The position numbers and the translations under genes were made by a program. From assembly GCA_007127015.1 (NCBI GenBank), contig SLAE01000104.1, forward strand, positions 1 to 5,571: 5,571 nucleotides of DNA. The letters are read 5' to 3'. Shown one piece after another: positions 1 through 5,180 of the stretch (position 1 is the first letter of the stretch; each line of letters begins with the position of its first letter). The notes below the pieces were generated by a model. It did not search any database. It was not told the DNA's origin and saw only the letters and a program-made list of their open reading frames with translations. Source of the stretch: Desulfonatronospira sp. Lineage in GTDB: Bacteria; Desulfobacterota; Desulfovibrionia; Desulfovibrionales; Desulfonatronovibrionaceae.

Positions 1-585
1 ATAATCAAACCAAGAGCTCAGGAAGAAATCATCAAGAGGATAAAAAATGCTGAAAAAGCCGGAGCAGTGGCTGTTGGTGTTGATATTGACGGAGCCGGAC
101 TGGTGACCATGGCCTTGAAAGGTCAGGCCGTCGGACCCAAGGACAAAAACGAAATAAAGGAGCTGGTTCAATCAACCAGCCTGCCTTTCATCCTCAAGGG
201 TGTCATGACGGTTGAGGACGCTCTCGACGCCCTGGAAGCCGGTGTTTCAGCCATTGTGGTCTCCAATCATGGAGGAAGGGTTCTTGATCATACTCCTGGA
301 GCGGCAGAAGTGCTCCCGGAAATTTCAGATCTTGTCCGTGGACGGATGCTTGTCCTTGCTGACGGTGGTGTGCGTTCGGGCTCCGATGTATTGAAGCTTC
401 TGGCCCTTGGAGCAGATGCGGTTCTAGTAGGGCGGCCTTTGATTACAGGAGCTTTTGGAGGAGGCAAAGAAGGTGTAAGCTTTGTCCTGGACAAGTATCG
501 TCAGGAACTTGTGCAGGCCATGCTTCTTACAGGAGTTCCAGACGTTGAAAATGTCTGGCCGGGTATTCTGGATTACAAGGGATAG
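1..585 (+). CDS. FMN-dependent alpha-hydroxy-acid oxidase/dehydrogenase, 3' part
   Basis: The frame is open from base 1 to the TAG at 583-585, giving 194 visible residues. The start and the N-terminal half of the TIM barrel lie outside the window. Family hallmarks are present: ILKGVMTVEDA around visible residue 65, whose Lys corresponds to the flavin-contacting lysine of glycolate oxidase; SNHGGR at 88-93, with the catalytic-base His and substrate-carboxylate Arg; DGGVRSG at 121-127; and GADAVLVGRPL, which binds the FMN phosphate. From the family, the enzyme oxidises a 2-hydroxy acid such as lactate or glycolate to the 2-oxo acid, using FMN. The substrate cannot be read from this half, because residues that discriminate it lie upstream. 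SNHGGRVLD has Val where many members have Gln. A GTG at 67 is internal and not a start, since the coding homology continues upstream. The gene converges on pyrR. Confidence 0.88.
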   Translation: MIKPRAQEEIIKRIKNAEKAGAVAVGVDIDGAGLVTMALKGQAVGPKDKNEIKELVQSTSLPFILKGVMTVEDALDALEAGVSAIVVSNHGGRVLDHTPGAAEVLPEISDLVRGRMLVLADGGVRSGSDVLKLLALGADAVLVGRPLITGAFGGGKEGVSFVLDKYRQELVQAMLLTGVPDVENVWPGILDYKG

Positions 586-605
586 TTCTTTTGTTCTCTT
601 ATCTC

Positions 606-632
606 CCGATCCGGGCATTCAGTCCGGATCGG
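606..632. repeat. 9-bp-stem inverted repeat between convergent genes
   Basis: CCGATCCGG (606-614) pairs perfectly with CCGGATCGG (624-632) across a 9-nt loop. It lies 20 nt after the oxidase stop codon, and its right arm together with part of the loop encodes the last residues and stop codon of pyrR on the other strand. It is GC-rich enough to stall polymerase from either side. Neither transcript has a U-tract after the stem, so it is not a canonical intrinsic terminator. It could instead protect 3' ends or assist Rho-dependent termination. Confidence 0.55.
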
Positions 633-1170
633 ATATATCGGATTCTTTAAGCACGACCCTGTCTTCATCATCTCTTTCCCGCAGCAAAACATCCACTTGT
701 TCCTGAGGTGAAGTATTAATCTTTTTACCTACAAAATCAGCATGAATCGGCAGTTCTCTGAGCCCCCGGTCGATGAGGACCAGCAGCTTTATGCATCCGG
801 GACGGCCGAAATCAAGCAGTGCGTCCAGTGCGCTTCGGACCGTTCGTCCGGTATATAGAACATCATCCACAAGGATAAGATTTTTGCCCTCCACTGAAAA
901 ATTTATTTTGGTGCTGCTTATTACCGGAGTTGAGGTCATGTTGGTCCAATCATCCCGATAAAGGTTAATATCAAGTTTACCCAGAAGAACTTCCTGGCCG
1001 GTCTTGTCTTCAAGCATCTTTTTCAGCCTTGAGGCCAGGTCCACTCCTCGGCGCTGAATTCCGATCAGAGCCAGGTTGTCGGTTTCACCGGTATGCTCCC
1101 AGACTTGGGAAGCAAGCCTTTCCAATGTCTTTTGCATCTGCTTGGCATTGAGAATGGTTTTTGAGATCAT
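619..1170 (-). CDS. pyrR: PyrR bifunctional pyrimidine regulator / uracil phosphoribosyltransferase
   Basis: The protein has 183 residues, the usual PyrR length. Diagnostic segments are IGIQRRGVDLA (36-46), LGKLDINLYRDD (63-74), the PRPP-binding loop VDDVLYTGRT (101-110), and IDRGLRELPIHADFVGK (133-149) with NTS following. This pattern separates PyrR from orotate or hypoxanthine phosphoribosyltransferases. The family converts uracil plus PRPP to UMP, and in Gram-positive bacteria it also binds pyr mRNA to control attenuation. In proteobacteria-like genomes the RNA-binding role is less certain. The ATG at 1168-1170 follows AGGAG (1177-1181) at 6-nt spacing, which supports this start. No pyr biosynthetic gene is adjacent, so the gene appears to stand alone. 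It is divergent from copA, and a small hairpin overlaps its ribosome binding site. Confidence 0.93.
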   Translation of the reverse strand: MISKTILNAKQMQKTLERLASQVWEHTGETDNLALIGIQRRGVDLASRLKKMLEDKTGQEVLLGKLDINLYRDDWTNMTSTPVISSTKINFSVEGKNLILVDDVLYTGRTVRSALDALLDFGRPGCIKLLVLIDRGLRELPIHADFVGKKINTSPQEQVDVLLRERDDEDRVVLKESDISDPD

Positions 1171-1176
1171 TTTTTT

Positions 1177-1191
1177 CTCCTGATTATCAGG
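1177..1191 (-). promoter_or_regulatory. pyrR ribosome binding site inside a small hairpin
   Basis: On the minus strand the leader reads CCTGA-TAA-TCAGG followed by AGAAAAAA and ATG. The 5-bp inverted repeat (1179-1183 with 1187-1191) takes in most of the AGGAG Shine-Dalgarno (1177-1181). When folded, the GG of the SD would be paired. With a 3-nt loop and a 5-bp stem it is only marginally stable, so regulatory function is an inference. Confidence 0.45.
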
Positions 1192-1270
1192 GAATTCTTC
1201 TGAATCCAGATATAATCAAATTCTGGAATATGTTGTCCGGTTGTATTATAAGAGAGAAATCTGCTTATAG

Positions 1271-1292
1271 CTGTATTTTTTACAGGGGTAAA
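1271..1292 (+). promoter_or_regulatory. overlapping inverted repeats at the copA ribosome binding site
   Basis: Two perfect 5-bp-arm inverted repeats share bases directly before copA. One is CTGTA-TTTTT-TACAG (1271-1285) and the other is TTTAC-AGGG-GTAAA (1279-1292). The second encloses AGGGG (1284-1288), the likely Shine-Dalgarno, 5 nt from the ATG. They could be a DNA operator for a copper-responsive repressor or mutually exclusive RNA hairpins that expose or hide the SD. I cannot match them to a specific known operator: CopY boxes read TACANNTGTA, the opposite arm orientation. Confidence 0.35.
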
Positions 1293-1293
1293 T

Positions 1294-3780
1294 ATGTCAG
1301 AGGTCCAAAAAAGGTATAAAATTGAAGGGATGACCTGCGCGGCATGTTCGGCCAGACTGGAGAGGGTTATTGCCGGACTCAAAGGAGTAAACAAAGTCCA
1401 GGTCAATCTGCTTGCGGAGAAAATGCATGTTCTGGGAACAGAGGAACTTGATCAGGATGAGGTGCTGAGCACGGTGGAGAAGGCAGGCTTTCGCGCCTAC
1501 CCTGAAGAGGAGTATTTCAATACCAGAAATTTCAAGGTCAAAGGCTTGACCTGTGAAGCCTGTGTACGCAGGCTGGAAAATAAGTTGATCGATGTTCCCG
1601 GAGTGAAGTCCGTAACAATCAATCTGGTCAATGAAACTGCCCGTATAGTCATGGATCCGGATGTAAGCATCGAGGAACTGGTCCAAGAGACTGAAAAAAT
1701 TGGCTTTACTCTGGAAGCAGGCAGCAGGGATGTTCAGGAGTTTGACCGCGAACTGGCGGAAAGGCTGCGCCAATTGCGTCAGAAGACTATTGTAGCCATG
1801 ATTTTTGCCCTGCCTGTGCTGGTCGTCTCCATGGGGGAGATGCTGGGTCTGGTATTGCCGGAGATTATAAACCCTCATGTAAATCCGCTTAATTTTGCCC
1901 TTACCCAGTTTTTGCTGACCTTGCCCATCTTATGGTCGGGACGTCATTTTTATATTAATGGATTTAGAAACCTTTATAATCTGGCTCCGAACATGGATTC
2001 ACTCATCGCCATTGGAACAGGAGCAGCTGTGGTCTACAGTACCTGGAATCTGGCTGAAATCGCTCTGGGTCACAGTCCGTTCGAACGAGCCATGGATCTG
2101 TATTTTGAATCTGCAGCAGTTATTATCGCTCTGGTTTCACTGGGTAAATTTCTGGAACAAAGAGCCAAGTCCAGAACCTCGGATGCAATCAAGCAACTGA
2201 TAAAGCTGCGTCCTGAGACAGCTGTCATAGAAGGCGGGGAAGGGCAGAAGACTTTGCCTGTTGAGGATATCCGGAAGGGAGACATAATAATTGTACGTCC
2301 CGGAGAAAGAATCGCTGTCGATGGAGAAGTTGTTCAGGGATCTTCAGCAGTAGATGAATCCATGCTTACCGGAGAAAGTATTCCCAAGAGCAAGGTTCCA
2401 GGAGACAAGGTATATGAGGGAACCTTGAATACCACAGGAAGCGTAAGATTCAGAGCAGACAGGGTGGGTTCGGAAACGGCACTGGCCCGCATTATCTCCA
2501 TGATTCAGGAAGCCCAGGGAGTGAAAGCCCCCATTGCTTCCATGGTTGACCGGGTGAGTCTTTATTTTGTTCCCGTGGTTATTGTCTTTGCTTTTGCTTC
2601 AGGACTTGGCTGGTTTTTTCTTGGAGAAAGCGAATTTACCTTTGCCTTACGCATATTTGTTGCGGTTCTGGTCATTGCCTGTCCCTGCGCCCTGGGCCTG
2701 GCTACTCCGACCGCCATTATGGTCGGCACCGGAAGGGGAGCTCAACTGGGTGTTCTGATCAAAGGCGGAGAGGTGCTGGAAGCAGCCAAAAACATTCAGG
2801 TGGTTATTTTTGACAAAACAGGAACATTGACCAGAGGAAAACCCGAGCTTACAGATATTATCCTTCTGGATCACTGCCATGAGCGGGAATATATACTTTC
2901 ACTTCTGGGAGGAGTTGAGGATAATTCAGAACATCCTCTGGCCAGAGCAATGGTTGAGGGCCTGAAAAAAGAAACAAAATCTTTAACCTATCCTGATAAA
3001 TTTGATTCCTTTCCAGGAAAAGGGGTCAAGGCATTCAAAGAAGGTCATGAAATTATTGTAGGCAGTTTTTCCTGGTTTCAGGAACTAATGCCGCAAAAAG
3101 TTCAGAAGCTCAAGCTGGACAAACTGAAACAGGAACTGAGCAGGCAGGGAAAAACTCCTCTTCTGGCTGCAGTGGACGGCAGCATTGTTGCGGTTTTCGG
3201 ACTGGCCGATCAGTTGCGCCCGGAAGTTCCAGAAATTGTTCAAACATTGAAAGAACAAGGCATTCAGGTAGTCATGCTCACCGGAGACAATGAAACCACT
3301 GCCGGGGCGATAGCCGTACAGGCAGGCATAGAGGAGGTCAGAGCTCAGGTTCTGCCTGAATACAAGGCCAGGGAAGTGGAAAAATATCAGCTTCAGGGCT
3401 ACAAAGTAGCCATGGTCGGTGATGGAATCAATGATGCGCCTGCTCTTACTGCAGCAGATGTCGGCATCTCCATGGGCACTGGTATCGATGTTGCCATTGA
3501 ATCCGGAGATATTGTGCTTATGAAGGACAGCCTTGAAGGAGTGCTCACCGCGCTGGGCCTCAGCCGGGCCACTGTCAGAAACATCAGGCAGAACCTTTTC
3601 TGGGCATTTATCTACAATGTCATAGGGCTTCCGGTAGCAGCGGGCTTTCTCAAACTTTTCGGCGGGCCCACCCTGAGTCCCATGATTGCGGGTGCGGCCA
3701 TGGCGCTCAGTTCTGTATCAGTGGTTTCTAATGCTTTACGTCTGCGTTTTTTCAAGAATGAATCAACAAATAAAAAATGA
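1294..3780 (+). CDS. copA: P1B-type Cu(+)-exporting ATPase CopA
   Basis: This 828-residue inner-membrane pump uses ATP to move Cu(I) (or Ag(I)) out of the cytoplasm. Two N-terminal heavy-metal-associated domains carry GMTCAAC (CxxC at 15-18) and GLTCEAC (CxxC at 87-90). Membrane segments begin near residue 165. The actuator domain has TGES (359-362). The ion-binding motif CPC is at 463-465, the phosphorylated aspartate in DKTGTLT is D507, the SEHPLA motif has HP at 547-548, and TGDN (663-666) and GDGINDAP (709-716) complete the P-domain. Y774-N775 and M803 with S806-S807 in the last two membrane helices are the copper-selective residues of the P1B-1 class. All catalytic motifs are intact and the length is typical. 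The ATG is supported by AGGGG 5 nt upstream. No chaperone copZ or copper regulator gene is adjacent in the window. Confidence 0.97.
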   Translation: MSEVQKRYKIEGMTCAACSARLERVIAGLKGVNKVQVNLLAEKMHVLGTEELDQDEVLSTVEKAGFRAYPEEEYFNTRNFKVKGLTCEACVRRLENKLIDVPGVKSVTINLVNETARIVMDPDVSIEELVQETEKIGFTLEAGSRDVQEFDRELAERLRQLRQKTIVAMIFALPVLVVSMGEMLGLVLPEIINPHVNPLNFALTQFLLTLPILWSGRHFYINGFRNLYNLAPNMDSLIAIGTGAAVVYSTWNLAEIALGHSPFERAMDLYFESAAVIIALVSLGKFLEQRAKSRTSDAIKQLIKLRPETAVIEGGEGQKTLPVEDIRKGDIIIVRPGERIAVDGEVVQGSSAVDESMLTGESIPKSKVPGDKVYEGTLNTTGSVRFRADRVGSETALARIISMIQEAQGVKAPIASMVDRVSLYFVPVVIVFAFASGLGWFFLGESEFTFALRIFVAVLVIACPCALGLATPTAIMVGTGRGAQLGVLIKGGEVLEAAKNIQVVIFDKTGTLTRGKPELTDIILLDHCHEREYILSLLGGVEDNSEHPLARAMVEGLKKETKSLTYPDKFDSFPGKGVKAFKEGHEIIVGSFSWFQELMPQKVQKLKLDKLKQELSRQGKTPLLAAVDGSIVAVFGLADQLRPEVPEIVQTLKEQGIQVVMLTGDNETTAGAIAVQAGIEEVRAQVLPEYKAREVEKYQLQGYKVAMVGDGINDAPALTAADVGISMGTGIDVAIESGDIVLMKDSLEGVLTALGLSRATVRNIRQNLFWAFIYNVIGLPVAAGFLKLFGGPTLSPMIAGAAMALSSVSVVSNALRLRFFKNESTNKK

Positions 3781-3795
3781 ATTTCTTGAAAATAT

Positions 3796-3827
3796 TTCTT
3801 GCATTCTAAATGTTCGTATAATATTAT
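3796..3827 (+). promoter_or_regulatory. putative sigma70-like promoter of the RRM gene
   Basis: The AT-rich stretch after copA contains TTGCAT (3799-3804) and TATTAT (3822-3827) separated by 17 bp, and an overlapping alternative TTCTTG (3796-3801) / TAATAT (3819-3824), also 17 bp. A perfect TATAAT (3817-3822) lies within the same block. Transcription from here would give a leader of roughly 85 nt. The -35 matches are poor, so position and identity are tentative. Confidence 0.35.
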
Positions 3828-3838
3828 ATTATCGGCTT

Positions 3839-3905
3839 TCATCAGTTTTTTGTTAACAGGCTGGAACGGAGCGGTCTGGACTGATGATCTTTTTATTTAA
3901 TTTTT
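3839..3905 (+). promoter_or_regulatory. RRM-gene leader: long-loop stem followed by a U-rich tract
   Basis: TCATCAGT (3839-3846) pairs perfectly with ACTGATGA (3880-3887) across a 33-nt purine-rich loop. A T-rich run (3888-3905, with T5 at 3890-3894 and T5 at 3901-3905) follows immediately, then the AGGAG ribosome binding site. The stem plus U-tract could be a terminator for copA read-through, an attenuator, or a structured 5' leader such as those of cold-responsive RNA-binding protein genes. The long loop argues against an efficient simple terminator. Confidence 0.4.
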
Positions 3906-3917
3906 CAGGAGCGTTTT

Positions 3918-4172
3918 ATGACCAATCTGTATGTGGGCAACTTGCCCTGGAGCACTACTGAGGACCAACTCCGCGGCATGTTTGCAGAATTCGGCGAGGT
4001 GGTTTCAGTAAAGATCATTGAAGACCGTGAAACCGGCCGTTCCCGTGGTTTTGGATTTGTGGAAATGGAAAATGGTGCAGAAGAAGCAATTCAGAACTTA
4101 AACGGTAAAGATGTGGGTGGGCGCAATATCAAGGTCAATGTAGCCAAACCAAAACGTGAATCCCGTTTCTAA
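3918..4172 (+). CDS. small single-RRM RNA-binding protein
   Basis: This 84-residue protein is almost entirely one RNA recognition motif. RNP2 is LYVGNL (4-9) and RNP1 is RGFGFVEM (43-50). The aromatic RNA-stacking residues are Y5 in RNP2 and F45 and F47 in RNP1. The short basic tail AKPKRESRF replaces the glycine-rich tail found in many cyanobacterial Rbp proteins. It presumably binds single-stranded RNA in the cytoplasm. In bacteria such proteins are often linked to cold or stress adaptation, but the target is unknown here. AGGAG (3907-3911) sits 6 nt before the ATG. The gene has its own leader and an intrinsic terminator right after the stop, so it is most likely transcribed alone. Confidence 0.95.
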   Translation: MTNLYVGNLPWSTTEDQLRGMFAEFGEVVSVKIIEDRETGRSRGFGFVEMENGAEEAIQNLNGKDVGGRNIKVNVAKPKRESRF

Positions 4173-4189
4173 CTGCAGTTAATAAAAAA

Positions 4190-4233
4190 AACAAAAAAAC
4201 CATCCTGATTTAAATCAGGATGGTTTTTTTGTT
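4190..4233. terminator. bidirectional intrinsic terminator, perfect 44-bp palindrome
   Basis: Bases 4190-4211 are the exact reverse complement of 4212-4233. The core CCATCCTGAT / ATCAGGATGG is flanked by A7 on the left and T7 on the right. In RNA the central TTAA forms the loop. Plus-strand transcripts of the RRM gene end in U7, 17 nt after its stop codon. On the minus strand the stem is followed by U7-G-U8, so the small gene at 4331-4549 would also terminate here. Confidence 0.93.
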
Positions 4234-4330
4234 AAATATTCAAAGAGAAATCAATAAGTAATAAGTAAGCATGAAGTCAAATTCAGCAAACTTTAATTTT
4301 ATAGTTGATATATGTTGATTGAATATAATA

Positions 4331-4549
4331 TTAAAGCATTTTCATGCTGCTTCTGATTTGCAGTTCTTTAAGAATTACTTCTTCATAACTGATTCTTAAT
4401 CCAGATATTTTATAATGAATTTCCTCATCAGCGGAATATTTTTCCAAGAATTGACTTTCCTCCCAAAAATCCAGAAGTTCTTCGTTGCCTAAAATCTTGA
4501 TTTGTTCTTCCAGAGAATAATTGTCCGGGTTGCGTAAAAAATAAGCCAT
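4331..4549 (-). CDS. small protein of unknown function (72 residues)
   Basis: I do not recognise a family. The predicted protein is mostly helical and acidic in its first two thirds (EELLDFWEESQFLEKYSADEE at 23-43, written here only as a landmark region rich in E, D, W and F), and has a basic C-terminus (RSSMKML). It has no signal peptide, membrane segment or cysteine. Evidence that it is real: an uninterrupted frame, a purine-rich GGGGAGGA site (4561-4568) 11 nt before the ATG, which is slightly long spacing, and a terminator ending its transcript at 4190-4233. Its coding sequence is clearly AT-richer than copA or pyrR, so it may be acquired or fast-evolving. It may still be a chance frame. 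Confidence 0.5.
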   Translation of the reverse strand: MAYFLRNPDNYSLEEQIKILGNEELLDFWEESQFLEKYSADEEIHYKISGLRISYEEVILKELQIRSSMKML

Positions 4550-4585
4550 TATTAAATGTATCCTCCCCGTGCATTATTTAAATTA

Positions 4586-4616
4586 ATCAAAGAACATCAA
4601 CTTAACCTTTGATGTT
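4586..4616. repeat. 8-bp inverted repeat with overlapping alternative pairing, upstream of the small gene
   Basis: AACATCAA (4593-4600) and TTGATGTT (4609-4616) are a perfect inverted repeat with an 8-bp spacer. A second pair overlaps it: ATCAAAG (4586-4592) with CTTTGAT (4607-4613). The site lies 37-67 bp upstream of the 72-residue gene. Read on the minus strand, TTGATG (4600-4595) could be its -35 element, with AT-rich hexamers at suitable distance, so an operator is plausible. The regulator is unknown. Confidence 0.4.
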
Positions 4617-4682
4617 TCCTGAATAGTAACCACAAGTATTTGCTTTGGCAATAATTTTTACTGCTTAAAAAAATATGGCCAT

Positions 4683-4708
4683 GTTCTTAATTTGATAGAA
4701 CTTTTTTT
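4683..4708 (+). terminator. terminator-like hairpin with no gene in front of it
   Basis: GTTCT (4683-4687) pairs with AGAAC (4697-4701) over a 9-nt loop and is followed by T7 (4702-4708). The stem is short with two G-C pairs, so efficiency is doubtful. No plus-strand gene ends here. It could end an unseen small RNA starting after about 4617, or be chance in AT-rich DNA. Confidence 0.3.
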
Positions 4709-4748
4709 ATTAAACCAGTAAATTCAAAAATTTTTAGCAGCATTGAAA

Positions 4749-4815
4749 CAGGCATGATTTCCGGAATATCAGCTGTTCTTCAGACATTAGTAAAGAAAAT
4801 GCTGATAACTGCCTG
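4749..4815 (+). ncRNA. possible structured RNA element (nested stem-loop)
   Basis: Three nested perfect helices fit into 67 nt: CAGGCA (4749-4754) with TGCCTG (4810-4815), TATCAGC (4767-4773) with GCTGATA (4801-4807), and TTCTT (4776-4780) with AAGAA (4793-4797). The left internal loop is 12 nt against 2 on the right. No convincing promoter or U-tract flanks it, and it overlaps the possible decayed gene, so an RNA gene is only a hypothesis. Confidence 0.2.
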
Positions 4816-4959
4816 GATTTGACAGCGGGCTTAGTTTCAGAAAAAAACTTTTCTGACAATGAATCTAAGGCTTCAAAAGATCTTCATTTTCAAACTCAAA
4901 TTCATGAGAAAATTTGGAGCTTAAAAAATTATTCTTGTATTGGACTAAACAAAAATTAG
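4754..4959 (+). pseudogene. possible decayed small gene in two frames
   Basis: Starting at ATG 4754, one frame gives a 22-residue peptide beginning MISGISAVLQTLVKKM and ends at TGA 4820-4822. The +2 frame, open from 4747, continues after it through LDLTAGLVSEKNFSDN to TAG 4957-4959. From memory, the first piece resembles the N-terminus, and the second the C-terminal helix, of small flagellar-rod-like proteins (FlgB/FlgC/FlgG superfamily), with the ANN-type middle missing. That would make this a remnant with an internal deletion and frameshift. The resemblance is weak and rests on short stretches, and there is no ribosome binding site before the ATG. Noncoding RNA is an alternative. Confidence 0.2.
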
Positions 4960-5119
4960 CTGATGACAATATTATATCAATTATGATAAATATACCGGCA
5001 GTCTGTTGATTGAAGGTTTACACCCTGATGTCCAGGCTTTCCGGGTAATTCAGGGATCCGGCTGTGGTCGTTTTTCACCGGACACTCCAAGACCGTGCGT
5101 TTAGGTTATGTACCTTTTT

Positions 5120-5148
5120 TTAGTCAAAAAAGTCCGGCAGGGCATAAA
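5120..5148 (+). promoter_or_regulatory. weak candidate promoter for the mfd-like gene
   Basis: TTAGTC (5120-5125) and CATAAA (5143-5148) are 17 bp apart and end 32 bp before the proposed TTG start. Both hexamers depart from consensus. An inverted repeat CCGGAC (5078-5083) / GTCCGG (5132-5137) spans the area, with the right arm between the two hexamers. Confidence 0.22.
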
Positions 5149-5180
5149 AATATTTAAACCATTGTAAAGAAAGATCCATA

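Larger units (their letters stand above)
1171..1293. promoter_or_regulatory. divergent pyrR-copA promoter region
   Basis: This 123-bp AT-rich spacer must hold promoters for both genes. TATAAT occurs on the plus strand at 1211-1216 and on the minus strand at 1250-1245. Neither has a convincing TTGACA-like hexamer at 16-18 bp, so exact promoters cannot be assigned. An inverted repeat TCCAGA (1205-1210) / TCTGGA (1222-1227), with an 11-nt spacer, encloses the plus-strand TATAAT and would suit an operator or a hairpin in the pyrR leader. Confidence 0.4.
4617..5180. other. AT-rich region without an intact gene
   Basis: This 564-bp stretch has no frame with a convincing start codon, ribosome binding site and length. 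It holds an orphan terminator-like hairpin (4683-4708), a nested stem-loop (4749-4815), an 8-bp inverted repeat TCAGAAAA/TTTTCTGA (4837-4856), a start-less 70-codon frame (4747-4959), and a start-less 45-codon frame (4967-5104). Base composition is visibly richer in A+T than the neighbouring genes up to about 5020, then becomes more GC-rich. It could be a decayed gene, an sRNA locus, or plain spacer. Confidence 0.6.

Noticed and set aside
1241..1271. CueR/MerR-type copper promoter (TTGTAT, 19-bp spacer, TATAGC)
   Set aside because: The long spacer fits, but the -35 match is poor and no dyad lies between the hexamers as CueR sites require.
1271..1285. LexA/SOS box-like CTGTATTTTTTACAG before copA
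   Set aside because: The spacing is CTG-N9-CAG, one base short of the N10 that gammaproteobacterial LexA needs, and copA is not an SOS gene.
1171..1293. PyrR-binding attenuator in the pyrR leader
   Set aside because: I found no conserved PyrR-binding loop and no terminator with a U-tract on the minus strand of the leader.
1297..1878. 193-codon minus-strand frame inside copA
   Set aside because: It is the antisense shadow of the copA HMA-domain region; all domain motifs lie on the plus strand.
4253..4266. Tandem AATAAGT x2
   Set aside because: Two 7-bp copies in AT-rich spacer are too short and simple to call a functional repeat.
4305..4329. Plus-strand promoter TTGATA / TATAAT
   Set aside because: The spacer is only 13 bp and no plus-strand gene follows; it lies at the 3' end of the minus-strand small gene.
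4819..4847. Promoter with perfect TTGACA at 4819-4824
   Set aside because: The position 17 bp downstream is a run of A with no -10-like hexamer.
5103..5121. Terminator AGGT-TATGT-ACCT plus T-run before mfd
   Set aside because: A 4-bp stem is too weak for intrinsic termination, although the T-run is good.
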